Part shown: positions 46,401-56,283 of the stretch, piece after piece
Layout of the letters: each line of letters starts with the position of its first letter
Position numbering within the stretch: the first letter of the stretch is position 1
Source: Bacteroidales bacterium
Lineage (GTDB): Bacteria > Bacteroidota > Bacteroidia > Bacteroidales > JAGOPY01
NCBI GenBank assembly: GCA_023229505.1
Contig: JALNZD010000004.1
Coordinates: 92,147-156,146 of the forward strand
DNA length: 64,000 nt
Direction: 5' to 3'
The notes under the pieces: generated by a model
Told to the model about the DNA's origin: nothing
What the model saw: only the letters and a program-made list of their open reading frames with translations
Database searches by the model: none
Translations under genes and position numbers: made by a program

Positions 46401-47096
46401 ATGAAAAAGTTAATTTTTGCATTAATCTTCCTCGTTTCACTGATCACAAATGTAATAGGTCAGGATCAGGAAGTTGCTTTCGATCGTCCTCTTAAAAACG
46501 CTACGGATTCGCTATCCTATAGTTTCGGATTATTAATCGGAAATAACCTGATGGTACAGGGCGTCAAAGAAATTAACCATGATTTGTTCATACAAGGATT
46601 TAATAATGGCTTTGCCAATCAGCAACCCATTCTGAAAATTGAAGATGCCAATCAAATTGTACAGGATTATTTTAACAAACAAATTACTGAAGAAGCTAAT
46701 ATGAACTTACAGAAAAGCGCAGAATTCCTGGTGGAAAATCAAACCAAGGTAGGTGTAGTAACATTGCCCAGCGGACTGCAATATAAAATTCTGACACCGG
46801 GGGAAGGTATTCCTCCCAAAGCAACAGACCAGGTAAGGGTCCATTATCATGGAACTTTTATTGACGGAACTGTTTTCGATAGTTCGGTCGAGCGCAATGA
46901 GCCGATTGTTTTTGGAGTCAACCAGGTTATTCCGGGATGGACAGAAGCCTTGCAACTGATGAAGCCCGGCGCAAAATGGATGCTTTATATTCCCCCAGCG
47001 CTTGCTTACGGCGATAAAGGCGCCGGTGGCGTCATCGGCCCGAACCTGGCACTCGTTTTCGAAGTGCAACTCATTGAGGTGATAGCTGGGGAATAG
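46401..47096 (+). CDS. FKBP-type peptidyl-prolyl cis-trans isomerase
   Basis: 231 residues. Signal peptide (MKKLIFALIFLVSLITNVIG) cut near residue 20, a helical dimerisation domain (about 25-110, FkpA/Mip-like N-terminus), then one FKBP domain from about 118 (LPSGLQYKILTPGEG) with the active-site strand VRVHYHGTFIDGTVFDSS and PPALAYGDKG. It should assist folding of exported proteins in the periplasm. A terminator follows. Confidence 0.92.
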   Translation: MKKLIFALIFLVSLITNVIGQDQEVAFDRPLKNATDSLSYSFGLLIGNNLMVQGVKEINHDLFIQGFNNGFANQQPILKIEDANQIVQDYFNKQITEEANMNLQKSAEFLVENQTKVGVVTLPSGLQYKILTPGEGIPPKATDQVRVHYHGTFIDGTVFDSSVERNEPIVFGVNQVIPGWTEALQLMKPGAKWMLYIPPALAYGDKGAGGVIGPNLALVFEVQLIEVIAGE

Positions 47097-47131
47097 TTCA
47101 AAGGGCAAAGTTGTCTCAATTGATATCATTT

Positions 47132-47168
47132 AACCTGACGGGTCTATTGACGCCGTCAGGTTTTTTTA
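47132..47168 (+). terminator. terminator of the FKBP isomerase gene
   Basis: AACCTGACGG and CCGTCAGGTT pair around an 11-base loop and are followed by a T-run to 47167. A second dyad, CTGTCAG/CTGACAG with flanking CGAC/GTCG, lies at 47176-47217 in the same gap. Confidence 0.85.
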
Positions 47169-47226
47169 TTTACCTCGACCTGTCAGTGTCCGACGCAAGG
47201 AGGACCTGACAGCGTCGGTAGCACAT

Positions 47227-47248
47227 TTTGAACTTTGAACTTTGAACT
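47227..47248. repeat. 7-bp tandem array next to the radical SAM gene stop
   Basis: Three units of TTTGAAC plus one base, directly abutting the stop codon of the minus-strand radical SAM gene. The same unit occurs at 61039-61070 and 57022-57040. Confidence 0.9.
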
Positions 47249-48214
47249 CTATCTGAAGGGTTCCCCTTCCGAGAAGTCCGGTCGGTAACTATTGTGGCTG
47301 GATAGTTCCTGCACCCAGCCGTTTTCAAAACCTGATTCTTCTAATTCCTTTGCCACCCGGGAATATTCTCCGGGTTTCAGGGTACGCCCGAGAAATTCGT
47401 GATTGTTAACACGATATGTCGGGTAATATTGCGACATCAGGGAAATATGAAGGTCATTGGATAGCTCTTTGGTAATGGTTCTCAGCACGTTGATACTATT
47501 TTCAGGATGTCCCGGCAACACAAGATGCCTGATGATAATGCCCTTCATGGCATAACCACCCTGATCCAATGGCAATTCAGTGCCTTTCTGACGAAACATT
47601 TCCTTAATTGCAGAGAGTGCAATTTCAGGGTAATCCTTCACATCGGAATATTTTTTCCCCAGAGCTGCATCTGAATATTTAAAATCAGGAAGGTAAATAT
47701 CTATGTAACTTTCGAGTTCCCGGATAATCGCGGGGTAGTCGTAAGCATTGGTATTGTAAACAAACACAGGGTTTAATCCAAGAGCCCGGAGTGAATTGAT
47801 AATGACTTTTACCTGCGGAACGAAATGAGAAGGTGAGACAAATCCCACATGATTAATTCCGGTAGAAAGGATCTTAGCTATTTGCCTGATGACCTCCTTA
47901 AACTCAATCTTTTGTGCGCTGTAATCCAATGAATTACAACTTATCTGGTGGTTCTGGCAATAAATGCACTGCAGGTTACAATGGGTAAAGAAGATGTTGC
48001 AAATGCCCTGGCCGCCCGAAATAGCAGGTTCTTCTCCATGATGGATGCAAATGGAAGATATACTGAAAGTCGCATCAGCTTTACAATAGCCCAGCCTGGA
48101 TGAATAACGGTCGGCGTTGCAATTCCGCGGGCAAATCCTGCAGGACCTCAGATCTTCAAGCGGAACTGAAAGGGCTTTAAAATCGAGAAGGTCAATTTTT
48201 TTCAGAATATCCAT
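47249..48214 (-). CDS. radical SAM protein, PflX/pyruvate-formate-lyase-activase-like
   Basis: 321 residues starting at the ATG at 48214. An N-terminal cysteine group (CRICPRNCNADR) is followed by the radical SAM cluster motif CNLQCIYCQN near residue 82. The rest is the TIM-barrel of the COG1313-type uncharacterised activase family (SFVSPSHFVPQ-like region, LPDFKYSDAALGKKY). It cleaves SAM to a deoxyadenosyl radical; the target is unknown. The extra N-terminal cysteines could hold another cluster. Confidence 0.85.
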   Translation of the reverse strand: MDILKKIDLLDFKALSVPLEDLRSCRICPRNCNADRYSSRLGYCKADATFSISSICIHHGEEPAISGGQGICNIFFTHCNLQCIYCQNHQISCNSLDYSAQKIEFKEVIRQIAKILSTGINHVGFVSPSHFVPQVKVIINSLRALGLNPVFVYNTNAYDYPAIIRELESYIDIYLPDFKYSDAALGKKYSDVKDYPEIALSAIKEMFRQKGTELPLDQGGYAMKGIIIRHLVLPGHPENSINVLRTITKELSNDLHISLMSQYYPTYRVNNHEFLGRTLKPGEYSRVAKELEESGFENGWVQELSSHNSYRPDFSEGEPFR

Positions 48215-48254
48215 CAAATTAGAATATCGAAGCCAAAAATAGGGATAAGCCTGT

Positions 48255-48262
48255 TATATTTG
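48255..48262 (+). promoter_or_regulatory. -7 element before the secreted hydrolase pair
   Basis: TATATTTG matches TAnnTTTG and covers the upstream TTG at 48260, which favours the ATG at 48284 as start. No good -33 element is seen. Confidence 0.4.
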
Positions 48263-48283
48263 TACTTATCCAATTTCATTCTT

Positions 48284-51043
48284 ATGAAAAGATATGCCCT
48301 GTTAATTCTGGTTGTTTTTTTTGCAGGTATCGTCCATTCGCAAACCCTTAAACTGGCAACTCAAAAGGGATTAAAAGTGATAGGATTCACCGACCGCCAC
48401 AATAACAATTATGAGCTTCCGGAGACTTTTCCACTGTTTACATTTCAGGTGAACGGAAAGATCTATAGTGTGGGAGATGCCAGCGCGCAAATGAAAGATA
48501 CTATCTGCACCTTTTCTTTCGAAAATCAGATCACAGGTGAAGTATTCCCGGAGCAGCAATATAGAAAAGGGTGGAAGTGCCGGGTAGTCATTCAAAATAA
48601 TACCGGGGATACGGTTGATATTGAAAATATCGTCCCTTTTGGCGAAACAGCCGGACATATTTACCTTACCTCCACCGGCCCCTGGGCGCTGGCCAGGGCT
48701 AAGATTTTCCGTCCGGGTCTGGGACCGGTCGGGGTCATTCTTCCGGATAATGCATGGGAAATGGGCTACGGGGCTATTCCCATCTACGATAACCTTTCTG
48801 TTTGCGCCATTGCAAGGAGAACCAAATCCGACCAGGCTGAATGGCGAAGGTACCGGACAATCGTTTATCCAGGCGGAAATGTCGAATACACCATCTGGGC
48901 GGATGAATATGCCGGCGATTGGCAAAATGGCCTTAAATTGATGTTCCAGGACAGATATTTATATGATCTTGAGTCTTTTGAAGATAGCCTTTACCTGCGT
49001 TCAGACCTGCAGTGGATACGCCATGATTACCTCATCGGACTGCAGTTCGCATGGAACCAGGAGTACTACGACTGGCAAAAACAGGAATATACGGTAGATT
49101 CATTTCTTGAAAGAGGGAAGCGTCTTTTCGGAGGATATGATGTTATTGGCTTATGGCCCACCTGGCCACGCCTGGGTGTTGATCGGCGTAACCAGTGGGA
49201 TTTGTTTTCCGATTTACCCGGTGGTCTTAACCGGTTGAAAAGCTTTTCGCAACAATGGAAGCATGAAGGAACCAAATTCTTTATCTGCTATAATCCCTGG
49301 GATGAAAGTACACGGACAGAAAACCCGTATGCAGGAATGGCAAAGCTGATCGAAGCGACGGATGCAGATGGAGTTGTGCTGGATTGTCATGGCGCCTCGA
49401 GTTATGAGCTACAAAAAGCGGCCGACAGCATCAGGCCTGGTGTGATCATGTACAGTGAAGGCATGGCGGTAGTAAAAGACATGCCCGGTATCGTTTCCGG
49501 AAGAGTCCATGATGCCATTTACCTGCCGCCACCGCTGAACCTGAACAAGCTGATAAGGCCTGATTTCGCTATTTTCCGCGTTTGCCAGGTACGCGATGGA
49601 AGAATCAGAAGAGAAGCTTCCGTTGCATTATTCAATGGTTACGGCACTGAGCTGAACACCTTCGCCCCCGGCCAGTTTGATAACATGGAGGAAGATCTGC
49701 TTTACCTGGGTATGACAACCCGGATATTGCGTGAGAACACATCCAATTTCCTCTCCTGGCTATGGACGCCGTTGCTGCCAACTTTAACCGACAGCATCTG
49801 GGTCAATAAATGGCCACTGGAAGGCAAAACTGTTTATACTGTATTCAGCCTGATACCGGAGGGTTTCCAGGGGCCTTTGTTTGAAGAGCCTCCAATTGCC
49901 GGATTTCACCTGGTCAGCCTGTGGCATCACGAGGAATTGGAATGGATTGAAAAAGATGGCAAACAATTTATTCCGGTGACGACATCATCTTTTAATTCTT
50001 ATGACCTGAATACCCGCGCAGAAGGCAACATCGACTGTATAGCCCTGTTACCAGAATTAATCAGGGCAGAACTTACCAATGGATTGTTATCAATTGTTGC
50101 TGTCAACGGCGATGAAATCCGTGTCTGGGCAAGCAATCCATCCTATCAAAATGACCGTTGCGTATTCCTGGGACCAGGGTCCCACGAGCTGAACGTCCTG
50201 GAAATATTCGGGAGTTATGAAGGGAAATTCGTCATTCAATTATTTAAAAACAATGAACTGACGGATGAAAAGGTCGTCACACTTGAACCGGGAACACCTC
50301 GCCTGATGGGCAAAACAGCAAAAACACCTACTGCAATGAAGACACCTGATGGCATGGTTCTTATCCCGGCAGGTTCTTTTGACTTCATAGCCGAAAATAC
50401 CGACCAGTTTATCCCCTACCCGGATAGTAAAGAACCTGTCAACATGCAGTTTGGTTCCTTTTATATCGATAAGTACCCGGTTACCAACCGGCAATTTGCC
50501 GGCTTCCTTGAAGCAACGGCTTATCTTCCAAAAGATACGGTCAATTTCCTTAAGCATTGGGTAAATGGGAAAATCCCGGCCGGAATGGAAAATCACCCGG
50601 TAGTTTATATCAGCCTTGAAGACGCCCGTGCCTATGCCACCTGGGCCGGAAAACGCCTTCCGACAGAGGTCGAATGGCAATATGCAGCCCAGGGCGGTGA
50701 AGGCCGGATCTGGCCTTGGGGAAATGAGTTTGATTCGACCCGGTGTAACAATGCCTCCGGAAAAACATCAGCAGTGGATGATTTTCCGAGGGGTAAAAGC
50801 ACGTTTGGGGTTATGGACCTGACAGGAAATGTCTGGCAGCTGACCAGCGATGTTTATAATAATGGCACTTACTATTTTGTCATCATGAAAGGAGGGAGTT
50901 TTTACAAACCAACTTCCTCCTGGTGGTATGTGAAGGGAGGCCCGCAGCCGAGCACCTGGCATCAGCAGCTCTTGCTGGTTTCGCCATCATTCGACCGGAA
51001 CGCCACGGTGGGGTTCAGATGTGTTAAATCCACAGACAGATGA
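48284..51043 (+). CDS. secreted glycosidase-like protein fused to an FGE/SUMF1 domain
   Basis: 919 residues with a signal peptide (ALLILVVFFAGIVHS). Residues about 20-200 are beta-rich, and about 220-590 look like a TIM-barrel carbohydrate enzyme (FAWNQEYYDW, VIGLWPTWPRLG, DADGVVLDCHG, IMYSEGM). From about 690 the chain is a formylglycine-generating-enzyme-type domain (MVLIPAGSFDF, KRLPTEVEWQYAAQGG, MDLTGNVWQLTSD, VGFRCVK). The family's usual W-E-W is W-Q-L here, and the cysteines of true FGE are not evident, so the domain is probably structural or binding. It overlaps the next gene by four bases. Confidence 0.72.
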   Translation: MKRYALLILVVFFAGIVHSQTLKLATQKGLKVIGFTDRHNNNYELPETFPLFTFQVNGKIYSVGDASAQMKDTICTFSFENQITGEVFPEQQYRKGWKCRVVIQNNTGDTVDIENIVPFGETAGHIYLTSTGPWALARAKIFRPGLGPVGVILPDNAWEMGYGAIPIYDNLSVCAIARRTKSDQAEWRRYRTIVYPGGNVEYTIWADEYAGDWQNGLKLMFQDRYLYDLESFEDSLYLRSDLQWIRHDYLIGLQFAWNQEYYDWQKQEYTVDSFLERGKRLFGGYDVIGLWPTWPRLGVDRRNQWDLFSDLPGGLNRLKSFSQQWKHEGTKFFICYNPWDESTRTENPYAGMAKLIEATDADGVVLDCHGASSYELQKAADSIRPGVIMYSEGMAVVKDMPGIVSGRVHDAIYLPPPLNLNKLIRPDFAIFRVCQVRDGRIRREASVALFNGYGTELNTFAPGQFDNMEEDLLYLGMTTRILRENTSNFLSWLWTPLLPTLTDSIWVNKWPLEGKTVYTVFSLIPEGFQGPLFEEPPIAGFHLVSLWHHEELEWIEKDGKQFIPVTTSSFNSYDLNTRAEGNIDCIALLPELIRAELTNGLLSIVAVNGDEIRVWASNPSYQNDRCVFLGPGSHELNVLEIFGSYEGKFVIQLFKNNELTDEKVVTLEPGTPRLMGKTAKTPTAMKTPDGMVLIPAGSFDFIAENTDQFIPYPDSKEPVNMQFGSFYIDKYPVTNRQFAGFLEATAYLPKDTVNFLKHWVNGKIPAGMENHPVVYISLEDARAYATWAGKRLPTEVEWQYAAQGGEGRIWPWGNEFDSTRCNNASGKTSAVDDFPRGKSTFGVMDLTGNVWQLTSDVYNNGTYYFVIMKGGSFYKPTSSWWYVKGGPQPSTWHQQLLLVSPSFDRNATVGFRCVKSTDR

Positions 51044-54000
51044 AAATGAAAACAATCCTCATCATTATTTGCATATTTATGGCAATTGGAAAAATATCAG
51101 GACAATCAGGTGAATTAAACGGTCATACCCTTGGAGTCTTGCTTGTAAATGGCAATTCTGTGGATGACAAAGAATTTAAAGCATTGATAGAATTCCTGAA
51201 AACATTGAATTTTTCCGGACTTCAGATTCTGACTACAGATGATTTGATCTCAAAACCAAAACTGCTGAAAGAAACCGATATTATCTGGGTTTATAAAAAC
51301 GACACACTTCCTTTAAAATCAACGGATTCTCAGAAGTTGTTCAGCACTTTAACCAGCTTTGTCGAGAAAGGCGGCAAGCTCGTCCTTGCTAACCAGGCAT
51401 GCATGATGATCCCATTACTTGGGCTTGATGAAAAGGAGCCTGAAACAAGGCTAAAACAAACCATCGATGAAGGATACGGAAGGCAACTTGGTTACCATGC
51501 TTTCCGGGAGCATCCATTGTTTGAAGGCATGCATGGCGGGGCCTATGTTTTAAAACCGTTAAAAGACACCATAGTCCTGCAGACGGGTTATTTTGGTAAT
51601 AATAAACCAGCTAATGGCAGGGTTATCGGGGTGGACTGGGACTATATTTTCCTTAGGGAAGAAAATAAACTTATTATTGATTATGAACCAGGTAAGGGGA
51701 AAGTTTTGTGTATTGGCGGCTATTTGCTGTATAGTTTGCCTAACAGGAACCGTATTCATCTTGAAACCTTTACAATAAATATTTTCAGGTACCTGGCAAA
51801 GGATTCACATGATGTAAAAAGCTTTTATTGGAATTACGATAAACCAGTCGTGATAGAGACACCATTTCAGATCAACCAGCCAATTCCCCACGCTGGTTCC
51901 AATAAGCTTTTAGACCTGGAATCAGCGCTGAGCATCAAACCGGGTAATAGCACAGGAAATTACTGGGATCTTGCAGGGGAAAGACTTCTGCTAATGGGGC
52001 AAGATCATGGGGGTATCCGCGAGATCTGGGCGCATCCTGCCTTGTGCCTTCGTGATTATGAAGTACACTACGCAATGAAAGACGGGGACAGTTTGCGGAA
52101 TATTGACCTGCTAAACCCGGAAATTGAAGTCCTGCCCTCGGCTTATGTCAGAAAGTACAACCTCACAGGTGACCTGTTAGGTGAATCCATTACCGTATCT
52201 CCAAATCAGCCATATGCGGTCATTCATTATGATTACCAGGGAAATGCGCCCATTAATTTTGATATCTCATTCCGGGTACTCTTCCGGTTGATGTGGCCCT
52301 ATTCTGAAAAGGTCCTGGGGAATTTACATTACTCCTGGAATGAAGATTTGCAGGCTTTTATAGCATGCGATCAGTCGGGTGATTTTGTGACGATTGTTGG
52401 AGTTAACAAAACACGAGATGACATCTCCTGTTTTTCAAATACCAGTTATGACAAAGGAAAGAAGGGGAATGGAAACCTCGGGATGACATCTCAAATCATG
52501 TCTTTCGAGCTGAGACTCCCCGGCCCGGGCTCGTTTGATGTCATTATAGCATCTTCCGCAGAAGGCTACGATAATACCCTGAAGGCCTATTTAAAGGCGC
52601 TTTCTGATCTATCATCTGTTTTCCTTGAATCCCAGGCATATGCTGATTCCATCCTTCAAAGATCCATGTTGATTGAAAGCCCGGAGAAAGACTTCAATGA
52701 TGGCTATCGCTGGGCTTTGCTGGCTACCGACCACTTCCAGGTTAACACTCCGGGTGTCGGATCTTCCCTTGTTGCCGGTTATGCTACCAGCGACAATGGC
52801 TGGGACGGGCAGCATGCCGTCAGTGGCAGACCCGGCTACGGTTGGTACTTCGGAAGGGATGGAGTATGGAGCGGCTTTGCCCTGCTTCATTACGGCGATT
52901 TTGATAAAGTCAGGCTCATGCTGGAAACTTTTCAGCGATACCAGGATCTAAATGGCAAGATATTTCACGAACTCAGCACTTCAGGTATCGTTCATTATGA
53001 TGCGGCGGATGCTACGCCATTATATATAATCCTTGCAGGACGCTATCTCCGGCACAGCGGCGACAGTGCGTTTATACGTGCAAGCTGGCCGTATATCAAA
53101 AAAGCCATTGAATTCTGTTACAGCACAGATACCGATGGCGACCTGCTGATTGAAAACACCAATGTAGGCCATGGCTGGGTTGAAGGCGGGCATTTATTCG
53201 GCTCACACACTTCGCTTCACCTGGCGTCATGCTGGGCCGCTGCACTGGATGAAGCGTCATACCTGGCTAAAAACCTTGGACTGATTGACGAAGAGCAGAA
53301 ATATCGCAAAGACGCACTCATAGTTAAAACCACCATCAACCAAAATTTCTGGAACAAGCAAAATAATTATTACTACCATGGCCTGATGCCTGACGGGAGT
53401 TATATGGAGGATGTCTCCATCATGCCGTGCATTCCGATGCTTTTTAACCAGGCAGACCGTGATAAAGCGCAAAAAGTCCTTCCGGTCATTGCAGCCAATG
53501 GCTTTACTTCTGATTGGGGATGCCGGATTGTGGAAGAAGGCAGTCCACATTTCAACCCGGGCGGATATCATACCGGCAGCGTATGGCCGCTTTTCACCGG
53601 CTGGGCCGCATTGGCCGAGTTCAGGAATAACAATTACCTGCAAGGCTTTTCTCACCTGATGAGCAATATTTTAATTTATCAGTACTGGGGACTGGGCTTT
53701 ATTGAAGAAGTATTACATGGCGAAATTTTTCAACCGTTCGGGGTTTGCCATCACCAGTGCTGGTCGGAAACCATGGCCCTGCAGCCGGCCATTGAGGGGA
53801 TGCTTGGCTACCAGCCGGATGCATTGAAGCACCAAATTAGTCTTAAACCATGGTTTCCGGCGGACTGGAGCACTGTAAAGGTGAGCGGGATTAGGATTGG
53901 AGATGAGAAAATAAGCATGGAGGCATGGAAGCATGGAGGCATGGAGGCGGGGAAGCGTGGAAGCGGGGAAGAGGTTGGTTTTGTAAGCACATATTATTTT

Positions 54001-54483
54001 TCTAAAGAGCCAACAGGTCGTCTTGATATGCATTTTCAGCCGGTATTTCCACCGGGGAGTGTTATTCAGAAGATCAGGGTGAACGGATTGCCGGCGAAGG
54101 ACCCGGGGTTGAGGGAAACAGAACAGGGTTGGGTAATCCCGGATTTCGGGTTCTGGCTGGACAGCGTTGCTACCGTCGAAATTTATTGGGAAGGCGGCAT
54201 CACGGCATTGCCCGTTATATCGCATCCAAAGCCCGGGGACAGGTCGGAAGGGCTTCGGATCATTAATACAACCTATTCAAAAGGAGAATACAGCATTACC
54301 GTTGAAGGGCTGCATTCAAAGCAATATGATCTGAAAGTCTGGGCAGCGGACCCGGATAAGTATAAGGTTGAAGGTATAGAGATCAAGGATATTTCAGGAA
54401 ATATCATCACTCTTACCATAGATTTACCAGATTCGGAGACGAAATATACAATGAAGAAGGTAGTTCTGAGTGTGGAGTTTTGA
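51040..54483 (+). CDS. secreted glycoside hydrolase, glycogen-debranching (alpha/alpha)6 type
   Basis: 1147 residues with signal peptide (ILIIICIFMAIGKISG). Residues about 25-250 form a glutamine-amidotransferase-like (flavodoxin-fold) domain without an obvious active site; 280-500 are beta-rich. From about 540 to 930 lies an (alpha/alpha)6 barrel related to amylo-alpha-1,6-glucosidases, with GYGWYFGRDGVWSG, HYDAADATPLYI and GFTSDWGCRIVEE. A C-terminal beta domain follows. Residues about 959-977 (MEAWKHGGMEAGKRGSGEE) come from an 8-bp repeat array inserted in frame. Translationally coupled to the preceding FGE-fused protein. Confidence 0.75.
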   Translation: MKMKTILIIICIFMAIGKISGQSGELNGHTLGVLLVNGNSVDDKEFKALIEFLKTLNFSGLQILTTDDLISKPKLLKETDIIWVYKNDTLPLKSTDSQKLFSTLTSFVEKGGKLVLANQACMMIPLLGLDEKEPETRLKQTIDEGYGRQLGYHAFREHPLFEGMHGGAYVLKPLKDTIVLQTGYFGNNKPANGRVIGVDWDYIFLREENKLIIDYEPGKGKVLCIGGYLLYSLPNRNRIHLETFTINIFRYLAKDSHDVKSFYWNYDKPVVIETPFQINQPIPHAGSNKLLDLESALSIKPGNSTGNYWDLAGERLLLMGQDHGGIREIWAHPALCLRDYEVHYAMKDGDSLRNIDLLNPEIEVLPSAYVRKYNLTGDLLGESITVSPNQPYAVIHYDYQGNAPINFDISFRVLFRLMWPYSEKVLGNLHYSWNEDLQAFIACDQSGDFVTIVGVNKTRDDISCFSNTSYDKGKKGNGNLGMTSQIMSFELRLPGPGSFDVIIASSAEGYDNTLKAYLKALSDLSSVFLESQAYADSILQRSMLIESPEKDFNDGYRWALLATDHFQVNTPGVGSSLVAGYATSDNGWDGQHAVSGRPGYGWYFGRDGVWSGFALLHYGDFDKVRLMLETFQRYQDLNGKIFHELSTSGIVHYDAADATPLYIILAGRYLRHSGDSAFIRASWPYIKKAIEFCYSTDTDGDLLIENTNVGHGWVEGGHLFGSHTSLHLASCWAAALDEASYLAKNLGLIDEEQKYRKDALIVKTTINQNFWNKQNNYYYHGLMPDGSYMEDVSIMPCIPMLFNQADRDKAQKVLPVIAANGFTSDWGCRIVEEGSPHFNPGGYHTGSVWPLFTGWAALAEFRNNNYLQGFSHLMSNILIYQYWGLGFIEEVLHGEIFQPFGVCHHQCWSETMALQPAIEGMLGYQPDALKHQISLKPWFPADWSTVKVSGIRIGDEKISMEAWKHGGMEAGKRGSGEEVGFVSTYYFSKEPTGRLDMHFQPVFPPGSVIQKIRVNGLPAKDPGLRETEQGWVIPDFGFWLDSVATVEIYWEGGITALPVISHPKPGDRSEGLRIINTTYSKGEYSITVEGLHSKQYDLKVWAADPDKYKVEGIEIKDISGNIITLTIDLPDSETKYTMKKVVLSVEF
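53915..53970. repeat. 8-bp tandem array inside the glycoside hydrolase gene
   Basis: Seven units of GCATGGAG/GCATGGAA/GCGGGGAA/GCGTGGAA. Being 8 bp, a gain or loss of one or two units shifts the frame, whereas three restore it. The inverse unit TTCCACGC is found in the intergenic array at 56941. Confidence 0.9.
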
Positions 54484-54751
54484 GTGCTAAGTTTTAATTA
54501 AAAATAGTCATTTCATAATTGACTTCTGGCTATAAATTCATTATCTTTAACCCTGATTTTGACAGGCCCCCTAACGTTTTTATTTTCCTAAGTCTATTCT
54601 CCTCTTTTTATAACCCAAAGTCATAAAGCAATTGAATGTTTTATCGACACTCTATAATGATTATTTCCTTTTAATAATTATTTAAAAGATTCAAGTGCAA
54701 TAACTTTATTTTCAGCCTTTTAATAATACAAACCCCTTAATACATCACATC

Positions 54752-56230
54752 ATGGCACCAATTAAATATTTGAAAACAGAAACAGCAAACCTTTATGGTG
54801 ACGAAACTTCAAATAAAGTCATAACTGAACTCTTATGGGGTGATAGGATCGAGATCCTTTCCACAACCGTAACTGACGGGAGAGTCAAAGCAAAGGCAAG
54901 GGGAAAGTATGGATTCATCAAGGAATCTGTTTATGGTGAAGAACCGTTGCTCGAACTGTATTTAATAGACGTAGGGCAGGGTGACGGTATTCTGATTGTT
55001 ACTCCTGACCGGGAGCATATCCTATTGGATGGGGGATACAACCGTTCTGTGCAGCCTCATAAAAAAAGTGCCGCAGATTTTGTCGACTGGAAATTCAAGA
55101 AAGATTATGGTTTGGATAAAATCGACCTGGACGTAATGATAGCCTCGCATTGTGATGCTGATCATTATGGTGGATTATGGGATCTTTTCAATCCTGCTGA
55201 GAAATTGAATATTGATTGTTCCTCTGTCTCTTTGAAAAATTTTTATCATGCCGGTGTTTCGTGGTGGAAATCGGCATCGAACTCCAGGTTTCTTGGTAGC
55301 AAAGATAACGGCTATCTGAACGAATTGATCGAAGGCAAAGATTCTGTTCAAAAAGGTTTAGACCCATCATCTGCATTAAAATTTCAAGGCAATTGGGCAA
55401 CTTTTATGCAGTGCATCCTTAACTCCGGAGCTAACATAAAACGTATCAGTTACAACCCGGATAAAGGATTCGAATACCTGCCCGGTTTTGAACAAGATAA
55501 AAAAACCGCAATTAAAATCCTGGGTCCGATAGAGCAAACTATTAGCGGAAAGTCAAAGCTCAAGGACTTTGGCAGTGATTCCCAAAACACCAATGGAAAC
55601 TCTGTCCTTCTCAGGGTAGATTATGGCAGGGCAAAAATTCTGTTGACCGGCGATCTTAATAAGAAAAGCGAACAGTATATCCTGGATAAGATGAGTGGCA
55701 ACCGGCTGGAATTATCTGCCGATGTAGCCAAGTCCTGTCATCACGGGAGCGATGACTGTTCCTACGAATTCATGGAGTGCATACAGGCATCAGCAAATGT
55801 CATATCATCAGGGGATGATGAAGCACATTCCCATCCCCGTCCAAATATCGTCGCAACCTGTGGCATCACCGGCTACAGGATAATACAAGATGATGAGGTA
55901 TTGACGCCGTTGATCTACAGCACAGAAATTTCCAGGAGTTATAAACTGGGAGATCCCTACAAAATTGAATGCAAGGATTATCCTGTCGGCAGTCAAACTA
56001 TTAATGTCAGATTAGAGGATAAAGCCAAAACCAATATTTATTACAAGCAAAGATCCTCAGGTGCACTCAACGCTTCAGATAAATTCAAAAACCTGGATAA
56101 AATAAAGGTGGTCGATACCATTGTATATGGCCTGGTCAATGTGCGGACAGACGGTAACAAGATCCTCTGCGCAACATTGAATGAAGGTAAGAGTAAGTGG
56201 GAGGTCCAGACGTTCAACTCACGCTTTTAA
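54752..56230 (+). CDS. ComEC/Rec2-like metallo-beta-lactamase protein with SH3-like N-terminus
   Basis: 492 residues with no signal or membrane helices. Residues about 1-66 look like a bacterial SH3 domain (NLYGDETSNKVITELLWGDR). A metallo-beta-lactamase fold of the ComEC type follows: LIDVGQGDGILIV near 71, the metal motif SHCDADHYGG with His133, Asp137 and His138, ILLTGDLN near 290, and KSCHHGSDD with His330-His331. The C-terminal 80 residues are another small beta domain. The fold suggests a hydrolase, possibly of nucleic acid. Neighbours are accessory genes, so a defence or stress role is possible but unproven. Confidence 0.75.
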   Translation: MAPIKYLKTETANLYGDETSNKVITELLWGDRIEILSTTVTDGRVKAKARGKYGFIKESVYGEEPLLELYLIDVGQGDGILIVTPDREHILLDGGYNRSVQPHKKSAADFVDWKFKKDYGLDKIDLDVMIASHCDADHYGGLWDLFNPAEKLNIDCSSVSLKNFYHAGVSWWKSASNSRFLGSKDNGYLNELIEGKDSVQKGLDPSSALKFQGNWATFMQCILNSGANIKRISYNPDKGFEYLPGFEQDKKTAIKILGPIEQTISGKSKLKDFGSDSQNTNGNSVLLRVDYGRAKILLTGDLNKKSEQYILDKMSGNRLELSADVAKSCHHGSDDCSYEFMECIQASANVISSGDDEAHSHPRPNIVATCGITGYRIIQDDEVLTPLIYSTEISRSYKLGDPYKIECKDYPVGSQTINVRLEDKAKTNIYYKQRSSGALNASDKFKNLDKIKVVDTIVYGLVNVRTDGNKILCATLNEGKSKWEVQTFNSRF

Positions 56231-56283
56231 TTTCAAAAAATTTTAACCAGACTATCTAAATCATGCAACATTAAAAAGAAACA

